64,000 bases of DNA from Humidesulfovibrio mexicanus (lineage in GTDB: Bacteria; Desulfobacterota; Desulfovibrionia; Desulfovibrionales; Desulfovibrionaceae): the NCBI RefSeq assembly GCF_900188225.1, contig NZ_FZOC01000001.1:743067-807066 (forward strand), written 5' to 3'. The translations under genes were made by a program, and so were the position numbers. Below are positions 1 through 7,558 of the stretch, in pieces; position 1 is the stretch's first letter; each line of letters opens with the position of its first letter. The notes under the pieces were generated by a model that saw only the letters and a list, made by a program, of their open reading frames with translations, was not told the origin of the DNA and did no database searches.

Positions 1-2
1 GC

Positions 3-488
3 ATCCGCATCGCGACGATTCTGTGCATTTTGGCCTTCACTGCGTCCGCAGCACTGGCGGGAGGACCCCAAAAGACTCTGCCGGGAGACCTGAGCCTGAC
101 GCAGGCCCAGGCCGTGCTGGCCGCCGCCCAGGCCAAGGCTTTGGCCATCAAGGTGCCCATGAACATCGCCGTGGTGGATGCGGGCGGCAACCTCAAGGCC
201 TTTGCCCGCATGGACGACGCCTTCATCGGCAGCATCGACATCGCCACGAGAAAGGCCACCACGGCGCGCTTCTTCAACATGAGCACGCGCGCCCTGGGCG
301 CTGCTGCCCAGCCCGGCCAGCCGCTTTTCGGCATCGAGGCCACCAACGGCGGTTTGGTGATCTTCGCCGGGGGCGTGCTGCTGGTGGACAAGCACAATGT
401 GATCGTTGGGGCGGTGGGCGTCAGCGGCGGCAGCGTGGACGAGGACGAGAGCGTGGCCCTGGCCGGGGCTGCGGCCATCGCCAAGTAG
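3..488 (+). CDS. GlcG/HbpS-family (DUF336) secreted protein, 5' end cut off by window
   Basis: The reading frame is open to the left edge of the window, so the true start lies outside. The visible N-terminus is a hydrophobic stretch ending in an AxA-type signal-peptidase site (ASAALAGG), so export is likely. The mature part has the GlcG/HbpS signatures: a TLTQAQ-like start, the MNIAVVDAGGNLKAFARMD strand, a GSIDIATRKA helix and a C-terminal GAVGVSGGSVDEDE segment. Family members bind haem or small cofactors, or sit beside glycolate and alcohol oxidation genes; the exact ligand cannot be told from sequence. The mature length, about 140 residues, is normal. It reads toward two convergent LysR genes and no operon partner is visible. 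Confidence 0.85.
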   Translation: MRIATILCILAFTASAALAGGPQKTLPGDLSLTQAQAVLAAAQAKALAIKVPMNIAVVDAGGNLKAFARMDDAFIGSIDIATRKATTARFFNMSTRALGAAAQPGQPLFGIEATNGGLVIFAGGVLLVDKHNVIVGAVGVSGGSVDEDESVALAGAAAIAK

Positions 489-548
489 GCGCGGACAACG
501 CGCCCTCGGTTCAGACAGGAACGGCCCGGTGGAGACGCCGGGCCGTTT

Positions 549-1460
549 TCACGCCCTCATATGGGCGGAGGCAAGAGGCTGTTCCAGCCCCCAAACAGCG
601 CGCAGGGCGGCAAGCACCGCCCGCATGGCCGGGTCGGACTCGCGGTCGCGCCGGTAGAGGAAATAGGCGTTCATGGGCAGGCTGTCGCCCCGCCAGACAA
701 AGGCCTCTCCCGCCCCCTCGCAGCGCGCGCCCTCGTCCTCGCGCATGATGCCGAGCCCGGCCCCGCTCTGCACCAGGGCGCGGATGGTGCCCTCGTAGTC
801 GGTGACCGCCACCTTGGAAAGCCTGCACTCATAGGGCGCTATCCAGCGCTGCACCGAGGCGTGGCAGGGCAGCGCGTCCGAATACCAGACCCAGGGCTCG
901 CGCGCCAAGTCGGCCCAGGTGGCGCCCGCAAGCCGCTCGCGCCAAGCCAGCGGCCCGATCACCACCAGGCGGAAAGAACACAAGGGCACGGCTTCCAGGC
1001 CCTGCGGCGGTGCTTCCCCGTAGACGAAGCCGCCGTCCAGGCTTCCGGCGCGCACCTCCTCGGCAATAAAATGGCTCATGTTCTGCGGCAGGTGCACGCC
1101 CAGGGCCGGGTGCTCCGCGCGCAAAACCGACAAAAGCTCCCGCACGCGCAGGAACTCCGCATCGGTGTTCAGCGCTATTTTGAGCTCCCCATCGAGCTGT
1201 TGCCGCAGCGAGCGCGCCGCGCGGGTGAGTTCCTCCGCCTGCTCCAACACGGACTGCGCGCGCGCCAGCAGGGCCTGGCCCTGGGGGGTAAGGCCCATGC
1301 CCCGGGCCGACCGCGTGAAGAGCGCCACGCCAAGCTCGTCCTCCAGAGCCTTGATGTGCGCGGACACGGCGGGCTGGCTCACGTGCAGCCCCTCGGCCGC
1401 GCGGGTCAGGTGCCCTGCCCTGGCCACGGCCACGAAGGTGCGCAGCTGGTACAGCTCCAT
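549..1460 (-). CDS. LysR-family transcriptional regulator (paralogue 1)
   Basis: A 303-residue LysR regulator. Residues 1-60 form the winged HTH (MELYQLRTFVAVARAGHL, then SQPAVSAHIKALEDELG), followed by a linker helix and a LysR substrate-binding domain carrying EPWVWYSD and VAVTDYEGT. The frame is open upstream, but the start is placed at the ATG giving MELYQL, which matches the family and the neighbouring paralogue. Its start lies 2 bases from the stop of the next LysR gene, so the two are probably co-transcribed or arose by tandem duplication. No target is visible; regulation of the adjacent GlcG-like gene or of the small membrane protein is possible but unproven. Confidence 0.9.
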   Translation of the reverse strand: MELYQLRTFVAVARAGHLTRAAEGLHVSQPAVSAHIKALEDELGVALFTRSARGMGLTPQGQALLARAQSVLEQAEELTRAARSLRQQLDGELKIALNTDAEFLRVRELLSVLRAEHPALGVHLPQNMSHFIAEEVRAGSLDGGFVYGEAPPQGLEAVPLCSFRLVVIGPLAWRERLAGATWADLAREPWVWYSDALPCHASVQRWIAPYECRLSKVAVTDYEGTIRALVQSGAGLGIMREDEGARCEGAGEAFVWRGDSLPMNAYFLYRRDRESDPAMRAVLAALRAVWGLEQPLASAHMRA

Positions 1461-1462
1461 GG

Positions 1463-2401
1463 CTAGCGGACCTCCGCCGGGATCAGGTCCGGGGCCGAAG
1501 CCGGATCCAAGCCCCAGACCTCGCCCAGGGCGGCCAGCACGGCGCACAGGGCGGGGTCTTCCGCGCGGTCCTTGCGGTACAGGAAACAGATGTCGATGGG
1601 CAGCCCCTCCAGGCTGCGCAGAATGCCCACCTCGCCCTCGCGCTCCCAGGCCTCGGCCTCATGCCGCCCCAGCAGGCCCAGCCCCGCGCCGTCGGCCACC
1701 AGGGCCTTCAAGGTGCTCTCGGCATCGGTGACGGCAACCTTGCTGATGCGCTGCGCCAGCGGCCCCAGACGCCGCAAGAGCAGCGGGCGGCAGGGACAGT
1801 TGTCCGAGTACCACACCCAGGGTTCCTCCGCCGCGTCCTCCCAGGTGCAGTCCGCAAGCCTGGCGGCCCAGGACGGCGGGCACACCACGTGCAGGGTGGT
1901 GGACGCCAGGCGCAGGCCGGTGAGTTCCTCGGCCTGCTGGCCGACCAGGGCCTCGCCGATGTAGGCGAAACCGCCGTCCAGCCGCCGCAGGCGCACCTCC
2001 TCCACGATGAGCTTGCTCATGCTCTGGGCGAGGTGCACGGCCAAGTCCGGGTGCGCCGCGCGCAGCAGGGAAAGCAGCCCGCGCACGCGCAGCAACTCGG
2101 GGTCGGTGTTCAGCGCGAGCTTGAGCTCCCCGGTGAGGGTCTGGCGCAGGGAGCGCGCACGGGCGAGCAGTTCGCCCACGCTCTGGAGCGCGGCCTCGGC
2201 CTGGGGGCGCAGGGCCTGGCCCTCGGAGGTCAGGCTCATGCCGCGCGGCCCCCTGGAGAAGAGCGGCACGCCGAGTTCCTCCTCCAGGGCCTTGATGTGC
2301 GCGGACACGGCTGGCTGGCTGATGAACAGGCGTTCGGCCGCGCGGGTCAGGTGGCCCGCCTCGGCGACGGCCACGAACGTGCGCAACTGATACAGCTCCA
2401 T
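1463..2401 (-). CDS. LysR-family transcriptional regulator (paralogue 2)
   Basis: A 312-residue LysR regulator with the same layout as the downstream gene: HTH at residues 1-60 (SQPAVSAHIKALEEELG) and an effector domain with the shared EPWVWYSD, CHA/CRP and SKVAVTDAE segments. The start at MELYQL is chosen because it begins the HTH exactly as in the paralogue; 17 upstream codons are open but do not look LysR-like. The two proteins are plainly paralogues from a tandem duplication. The effector domains have diverged enough that they may answer to different ligands. The 188-base gap before the divergent small gene probably carries both promoters. Confidence 0.9.
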   Translation of the reverse strand: MELYQLRTFVAVAEAGHLTRAAERLFISQPAVSAHIKALEEELGVPLFSRGPRGMSLTSEGQALRPQAEAALQSVGELLARARSLRQTLTGELKLALNTDPELLRVRGLLSLLRAAHPDLAVHLAQSMSKLIVEEVRLRRLDGGFAYIGEALVGQQAEELTGLRLASTTLHVVCPPSWAARLADCTWEDAAEEPWVWYSDNCPCRPLLLRRLGPLAQRISKVAVTDAESTLKALVADGAGLGLLGRHEAEAWEREGEVGILRSLEGLPIDICFLYRKDRAEDPALCAVLAALGEVWGLDPASAPDLIPAEVR

Positions 2402-2589
2402 GCCAGCCTCCGGCACTCGGTCTATCTGAAGATGCTTCGCGCGGGGCATCACGATTCCTGAACCCTTGGTTCAGGCATTGCGATTGGACCCGGCCCGGCC
2501 TGCGCTGCTAGTCCTTCTCCACGGGCCGGGGGCATCATGCCAAAACGGACCCGCAGCGTCCAGAACGCAAACACCCGATGGAGGACGCC

Positions 2590-2769
2590 ATGGTTCCGCT
2601 GCTTTCAGAACTGGTCCGGTTTCTGCGCTACCTTGTCACCCCGGAGACCGAGTTGGCCGCCGTGCGCTACGATGGCGCGGCCGCAGGCGCGGCCAAGGCC
2701 GGACTGTGGATGCTGGTGGCGGTGCTGACGGGCATCGGCCTGGCGCGGCTTTTGGGCGCCGGAGCGTAA
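2590..2769 (+). CDS. small single-span membrane protein
   Basis: A 59-residue protein not recognised as a named family. A GGAGG ribosome-binding site at 2580-2584, five bases upstream, favours the ATG at 2590 over the in-frame ATG at 2578. The N-terminal half is amphipathic (LSELVRFLRYLV); the C-terminal half is one hydrophobic helix (AGLWMLVAVLTGIGLARLLG). It is divergent from the LysR pair and convergent with the XdhC gene. Such proteins can be small regulators or subunits of membrane complexes; nothing here says which. Confidence 0.5.
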   Translation: MVPLLSELVRFLRYLVTPETELAAVRYDGAAAGAAKAGLWMLVAVLTGIGLARLLGAGA

Positions 2770-2903
2770 GGGCGAAACAAACTCCCCCCTCTGTGCCGCC
2801 AGCGGGCTCCAGGGGGTATTCCCCTGCCCGCTTGTGCAGCTTCACGCGCCGCCCGCACGCCAATGCCCCGCAGGGGACGCGAAAAACGCCGCCGCGCGGC
2901 CTG

Positions 2904-3944
2904 TCAGCCCGCGCCCCCGTTTCCCCCGGAGCCCAGCCCCGCCCTGTGGGCGATAAGCTCGGCGTTGATGCTCACGGCGATCTCCTCCGGGGTCTCGGCC
3001 CCGATGGCGAGCCCGATGGGGCAATGCACGCGCGCCAAATCCGCATCGCTGAAGCCCTCTTCGCGCAGACGCTCATAAACGGCCTTGCGCTTGCGCAGAG
3101 AGCCGATCATGCCGATGTACCCCGACGGCGTGCGCAGGGCCTGGGCCAACACCTGGGCATCGAACATGTGCCCCCGCGTGACGATGACCACCGAGACCTC
3201 CGGCCCCTGCGGCAGCCCGTCGAAGCAATCGTCCAGTGAAGGCCGCACCATGGTTTCGGCCCAGGGAAAGCGCTCGGCGTTGGCGAACTCGGGCCGGTCG
3301 TCGATGACGGTGACGGCGAACCCGCACAGGGCCGCCATTTGCGCCGTGGGCCGCGACACGTGCCCCGCGCCGAAGATGAGGAGCTGCGGCGGCGCGGCAA
3401 GGGGCTCCAGGGCATAGGCCTGCCCCTGATGCTTGAGCACCACGGGCGCGCTGGCCCTCTGCGCCGCGGCAAGGGCCGCTGCGGCAAGCCCGTCGTCCTG
3501 GTCCGCACCGGCCGGGTTCAGCAGCGCGGACGGCCCGCCGCCGAGCGGGGTCAGGCGCAGACGGCGGCCCCCACGGGCAAGGGCATGGGCAAGCTCGCGG
3601 AACAGGGGCAGGTCGTCCGGGGCCAGGCGCTCCAGGAACACGCGCAACCGCCCCCCGCAGATCATGTCCGACCCGGCGGCCAGTTCGTTGGTAAGGTCGA
3701 AGTCCTCCACGCGGCGCTGACCATCGGCCAACACCTGCGCGCCCAAACCGATCACCTGCGCCTCCACCACGCCGCCGCCCACGGTGCCCGCAAGGATGCG
3801 CGCGCCGCCCCGGTCATCGGCCTCAAGCAGCATCCGGCTTCCGGCGGAACGCGGGGTGCTGCCCTGGTGGGTCAATATGGTGGCCTGGACAAGGTTCTGG
3901 CCACGCTCCAGCGCGTGGACCAGAGGTTTCAGAATCCCGTTCAT
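2904..3944 (-). CDS. XdhC/CoxI-family molybdenum-hydroxylase maturation protein
   Basis: 346 residues. Residues 1-70 are the XdhC/CoxI domain (LTHQGSTPRSAGSRMLL, then AGTVGGGVVEAQV). The C-terminal XdhC Rossmann domain starts at about residue 200 (LLIFGAGHVSRPTAQMAALCG) and ends with the family helix that follows GLAIGAETPEEIAVS. XdhC proteins bind the molybdenum cofactor, assist its sulfuration and insert it into xanthine-dehydrogenase-type enzymes. The ATG at 3944 overlaps the stop of the upstream ligase by four bases, so it is the last gene of a coupled run that begins beside the aldehyde oxidoreductase. It presumably serves that enzyme. The frame is open far upstream, but only this start fits the family. 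Confidence 0.9.
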   Translation of the reverse strand: MNGILKPLVHALERGQNLVQATILTHQGSTPRSAGSRMLLEADDRGGARILAGTVGGGVVEAQVIGLGAQVLADGQRRVEDFDLTNELAAGSDMICGGRLRVFLERLAPDDLPLFRELAHALARGGRRLRLTPLGGGPSALLNPAGADQDDGLAAAALAAAQRASAPVVLKHQGQAYALEPLAAPPQLLIFGAGHVSRPTAQMAALCGFAVTVIDDRPEFANAERFPWAETMVRPSLDDCFDGLPQGPEVSVVIVTRGHMFDAQVLAQALRTPSGYIGMIGSLRKRKAVYERLREEGFSDADLARVHCPIGLAIGAETPEEIAVSINAELIAHRAGLGSGGNGGAG

Positions 3945-4972
3945 GCCCTGCGTTCTCCTTTGCGTATCTGGACAATGGTCCCGCCCGGCCCGATCCTGCC
4001 CGGCACGCGGCCCAGCCTCCCCAGCGGACTGCCACACGGGCAGGGGCCGGAGAGCCAGCACGCGGCGTCGCCCGTGCGGTAGCGCACAAGGGGCATGGCC
4101 CGCTCGCCCAGGGTCGTGACCAGAATTTCCCCCACCGCCCCCAGCGGCAAGAGCGCGCCGCTTCCAGGGGCGGCGATCTCCACCAGCACATCGGCCTCGC
4201 GCAGATGATAACCCGAGTGGGCGGCGCATTCAACGCCTCCGCCATAGCCGGTTTCGGTCATGCCCCAATGGTCGAAGACCTCGCAGCCCCAGGCGGCCTG
4301 CAATTCGGCGCGCAAATCCCCGGGCAGGGGCTCGGCGCTGGAAAGCACGGCGCGCACAATCCCGAACGCCTGTGACGGCAAGGCCAACAAAGCGCGGAGT
4401 TGGGTGGGCGCGGCCACAAGACAGGTGACGCCGTGCGCGGCCATGAACTCCGGCAGCTCCGCAGGGGCCCAGGGCTCCGGCGGGAGCACGGCGCGCGCCC
4501 CGATGCCCGGCAGCGCACGAACCAGCAGATCCGCAACCCCCCACTCCCGGCGGCCGGGCAGCAGCACCAGGACCGCGTCGCCCGGCCCGGCTAATGTACC
4601 CATGCCCACGGCGAAAAAGTCGATGGTCCGCGCCAGGTCGGCACGGGAAAATGACAAGCGCTTGGGCGGCCCGCTGGAACCCGAAGTCGGCAGGCTCACC
4701 ACGCGCTCCACCTCGTCCTGGCTCACGGTGAGCAGGCCCGGCTGGGCAAGATCCGCGGCCTCCATGCGCGGCAGCACGGCCAAATCCGAAGGCCCGCGCA
4801 GGGCGTCCAGGTCAACGCCCGCAAGACGTGCCGCATGAAAGGGACTGGCTTGCCGCGCCCAGGCGAGGGTGCGCCGCAACTCGGCCATCCGCCAGGCTTG
4901 GACGGCTTCCGGAGCAAGACGCTCCAGGCCCATGCGCCCGGCCAGCCAGGCATCCAGCGGGCTGCGCCTCAT
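3941..4972 (-). CDS. short AMP-dependent CoA ligase-like protein (DVU_1553 type)
   Basis: 343 residues related to phenylacetate-CoA ligases. Visible motifs are the adenylate P-loop LPTSGSSGPPK near residue 95, the WGMTETGYGGG motif near 240 and the RYRTGD motif near 305. It is about 90 residues shorter than PaaK and stops soon after RTGD, so most of the small C-terminal domain with the catalytic lysine is missing. This suggests adenylation or binding without full thioesterification. It overlaps the radical SAM gene upstream and xdhC downstream by ATGA junctions. Genes of this type recur in the DVU_1551-1558 neighbourhood of Desulfovibrio beside the Mop oxidoreductase; the substrate is unknown. 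Confidence 0.8.
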   Translation of the reverse strand: MRRSPLDAWLAGRMGLERLAPEAVQAWRMAELRRTLAWARQASPFHAARLAGVDLDALRGPSDLAVLPRMEAADLAQPGLLTVSQDEVERVVSLPTSGSSGPPKRLSFSRADLARTIDFFAVGMGTLAGPGDAVLVLLPGRREWGVADLLVRALPGIGARAVLPPEPWAPAELPEFMAAHGVTCLVAAPTQLRALLALPSQAFGIVRAVLSSAEPLPGDLRAELQAAWGCEVFDHWGMTETGYGGGVECAAHSGYHLREADVLVEIAAPGSGALLPLGAVGEILVTTLGERAMPLVRYRTGDAACWLSGPCPCGSPLGRLGRVPGRIGPGGTIVQIRKGERRA

Positions 4973-6387
4973 GCGCCGCGCCCCCGGTACAGCGTCGTGC
5001 CGTCCACGGCGGTCAGGTTATAGAGGCAGAAGGGAACAAGCCTGCCGTCCGGGGCCTGGGTGTGGATGCAGCAGCCGCGCACCCGCTCCAGGTCCAGTGT
5101 CCAGGCGTCCTGAAAAGCCATGCAGGACACGCTGAAGCGCTTGTCCGCCCCCCGGTTGGCCAGAAAACGCTCGAGATCATCGCGCGCGGGCGCGGCGAGC
5201 GGCGCGGCGGCGGCGGCCCACTGCCGGGCCACGCTGGCCTTGGCCTGGCGCGCGCCCTCGGCCGCGGACGGGACCGCCAGCGGCGACAGGGGCGAGCCCG
5301 CGCCGCAGCAGCCGCCTTCGGCAAGGGGAACCAGCGCGCCGTCCCGCACGGCGTACCGGGCGCTGAAGGAACAGCGCTCGTGCTCGCAGCCTGGGGGATG
5401 GAAATCCTCTGCCCGGAGCATCCCGCCGCTCTGCTCCACCAGCAGGGTCAGCACCTCCGGCAGGGTCAGGCGGCGCGACTCATCCATGCCCAGCGCAAAA
5501 CGGCCAAAACCCGAAGCGGGCTGGAAATGCACCCCGCGCACCACAGGCGACCGCGACAGGCCCAGGCGCAGGATGTCGCCCAGGGCATGGTCGTTGACCC
5601 CGCGCAGCAGCGTGGGCACCAGCACCACGCCAAGACCTGCCCGGCCGCAGGCGTCCAGCGCGCGGAGCTTTTCGGCCAGAAGCGGCCTGCCGCGCAGGAT
5701 TGCGCAGGCCTCGTCCGGGCCGTCGAACTGCAAAAACACGGACTGCAACCCGGCCTGGGCCAGGCGTTCGGCATAGCCCGGTTCCCGCGCGAGGCGCAGG
5801 CCGTTGGTGTTCACCTGCACCAGGCCGAAGCCCAGAGGCCGCGCCGCGGCGACGATCTCAGGCAGGTCGTCGCGGCAGGTGGGCTCGCCGCCGGAAAGCT
5901 GCAGATTGCAGCCACCGGCCACGCGGCGCAGCTCGGCCAGGCGCGCCGCCAGCTCCGGAACCGAAGGCTCGGACATGGCCTGTAGAGCCCCGGGCGCTTC
6001 GGCCCCAGGCGCTTGGGGCTCGGACGCATCCTTGCCGGATGACGCGTAGCACACGGGGCAACACAGATTGCAGCGGCCCGTCACCTCCACAACGCCGGTG
6101 CAGGTGTGCTGGGCGTGCTCCGGACACAGGCCGCAGTCAAAGGGGCAGCCGCGCTCCACGCCGGTGCTGCACACGGGCGGAGCCGATGGCGTCTTGGGCC
6201 GCCGCCAGGACTCGAAGGCAGGCGCACCGCGCCAAATCACCGCCTCTGCCGGGCCGTGCTCCGGACAATGGCGCAGCAGCCACACGGCGTCGCCCCGGCG
6301 CACGCGCCGGGCGGGCAGACGGCGCAGGCACACCGGGCACAAGGCCTCGGTCTCGGAAAGCACGTCCTGCGCGGCGGCTTCAGGCAT
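4969..6387 (-). CDS. trsS: radical SAM protein, TrsS-like (DVU_155x cluster)
   Basis: 472 residues from the ATG at 6387. It begins with a CPVC zinc- or Fe-S-type motif (C17, C20), a second Cys-rich stretch (CPFDCGLCPEHAQHTC, about residues 81-96), and then the radical SAM CxxxCxxC motif C106-C110-C113 within CNLCCPVCY. A QLSGGEPT segment follows, the usual GGEP motif that holds S-adenosylmethionine. The family occurs in some anaerobes as a selenoprotein; no in-frame UGA is needed here. Start and stop overlap the neighbours, so it is translationally coupled. A role in modifying a molybdenum-hydroxylase cofactor is inferred from context only. Confidence 0.8.
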   Translation of the reverse strand: MPEAAAQDVLSETEALCPVCLRRLPARRVRRGDAVWLLRHCPEHGPAEAVIWRGAPAFESWRRPKTPSAPPVCSTGVERGCPFDCGLCPEHAQHTCTGVVEVTGRCNLCCPVCYASSGKDASEPQAPGAEAPGALQAMSEPSVPELAARLAELRRVAGGCNLQLSGGEPTCRDDLPEIVAAARPLGFGLVQVNTNGLRLAREPGYAERLAQAGLQSVFLQFDGPDEACAILRGRPLLAEKLRALDACGRAGLGVVLVPTLLRGVNDHALGDILRLGLSRSPVVRGVHFQPASGFGRFALGMDESRRLTLPEVLTLLVEQSGGMLRAEDFHPPGCEHERCSFSARYAVRDGALVPLAEGGCCGAGSPLSPLAVPSAAEGARQAKASVARQWAAAAAPLAAPARDDLERFLANRGADKRFSVSCMAFQDAWTLDLERVRGCCIHTQAPDGRLVPFCLYNLTAVDGTTLYRGRGA

Positions 6388-6844
6388 CGCGGCCCTCGGC
6401 CACGTCCAGGCCATGCCCGGCCAGAATGCCCACGATGCGCGCCCAGGACTCGGCCAGCAACGCGCCGCAGCGGGCCATGTCCGGCCGTCCGGAGTCGTCG
6501 CCCAGGATGTCCGCGCAGGCGCTGCCGCCGTACTCGCCACGGGTGCGCTCCACAAACCAGTCCACGAATTCCGCGCGCGCCAAGTCCGCCCGCTCCAGCG
6601 GGAACTCCTCCGCCCTGCCCTTGCCGAAGTACAGCCCCAGCACGCAGGCCCCGCCGGTCACGATGCCGCACGCCCCGCAGCCGGATCCGGAGCAGGCACC
6701 CAGGCCGTTGCACAACCCGCCAAGGGCGCGGATGAGCTCCGGGTTCTCGCGCCCTTGCGCGCGCAGGGCCAGCAGGCCCATGATCTGGCTGCAGCAAAAG
6801 CCTTGGCCCGCCAGGGGCAGAATATCCATGAGCGTCTCGTCCAT
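6380..6844 (-). CDS. C-GCAxxG-C-C family redox protein (DVU_1555 type)
   Basis: 154 residues. The diagnostic region is GFCCSQ near residue 16 and GACSGSGCGACGIVTGG near residues 49-65, followed by GACVLGLYFGKG and a later Cys (SACADIL). Proteins of this family carry conserved cysteines predicted to bind a metal or Fe-S centre or to act in redox chemistry. The ATG at 6844 has a GGAGGA site upstream. It overlaps the radical SAM start by eight bases and follows the methyltransferase by about 15 bases, so it belongs to the same transcript. Its exact role is not established. Confidence 0.8.
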   Translation of the reverse strand: MDETLMDILPLAGQGFCCSQIMGLLALRAQGRENPELIRALGGLCNGLGACSGSGCGACGIVTGGACVLGLYFGKGRAEEFPLERADLARAEFVDWFVERTRGEYGGSACADILGDDSGRPDMARCGALLAESWARIVGILAGHGLDVAEGRDA

Positions 6845-6859
6845 GCCGTCCTCCTCGCC

Positions 6860-7558
6860 TTACGCCCGCACACGCGCAAGACACAAGAAATAGCCGGGCC
6901 GGGCCAGTTCGGGACCGCCGCCCGAAACGCACCCGCAGCCCCGCCCGAGTCCAAGTTCGGCCAAGGGCAGGCCCGCCAGCACCAGCCGCCCGGCCAGCTC
7001 GGCCAGCAGCCGGGAGTGGTCCTCGAACACCAAGGGCGCTAAACCCGCCGCAGCCAGAAGCGCCGCAATGTCCCCGACGGGCAGCGCACCGGCCAGGCAG
7101 CCCGCCCCGGTGGCGCAAGCCCCCTTGCCGCGCAGATACAGATCGCTCAGGATCAGCACGCCGCCCGGCTTGAGCACCCGCGCACACTCGGCCAGCACGG
7201 CCTGGGCCGCACCTGTCACGGAGAGCACGCACTCGCAGAACACCGCATCCAGGCTTCCACCCGCCAGGGGGAGCCGCTGCGCCACCGCCCGCAACGGCAG
7301 AACGTCACGCCCCCACGCGCCGGGCGGGCAATCCGGGGCCGGGTCCAGGGCCAGCACCGTATGGCCGCACTCGGCCAGCAGCCGGGCCGTGGCCCCGCGC
7401 CCGCAGCCGAGGTCGGCCACGCGGGCCGCGTGGGGCAGCCCGGCCAGCTCAAGGGCCCGCAGGGTCAAGGTCAGTCCGCCGGGCCGCAGGGTCTCGCCCG
7501 CCACGGCGCGGAAGTCCGGCCGGGCGAAAAGGGGCCGCGCCGCCGCGCCGGGGCTCAC
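6860..7558 (-). CDS. trsM: SAM-dependent methyltransferase, TrsM-like (DVU_1556 type)
   Basis: 232 residues. The start is a GTG at 7558 whose last three bases are the TGA stop of the upstream gene (GTGA overlap); the longer open frame upstream is only a shadow of that gene. Motif I of class I methyltransferases is clear (ADLGCGRGATARLLAE), followed by an acidic LALDPAP strand end and the post-motif ARVLKPGGVLILSDLYLRG. The C-terminus has a GCGCVSGGG segment, where relatives in other anaerobes can carry selenocysteine; here it is plain Cys. The substrate is unknown. Its place between the fusion flavoprotein and the radical SAM gene suggests one pathway. Confidence 0.8.
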   Translation of the reverse strand: MSPGAAARPLFARPDFRAVAGETLRPGGLTLTLRALELAGLPHAARVADLGCGRGATARLLAECGHTVLALDPAPDCPPGAWGRDVLPLRAVAQRLPLAGGSLDAVFCECVLSVTGAAQAVLAECARVLKPGGVLILSDLYLRGKGACATGAGCLAGALPVGDIAALLAAAGLAPLVFEDHSRLLAELAGRLVLAGLPLAELGLGRGCGCVSGGGPELARPGYFLCLARVRA

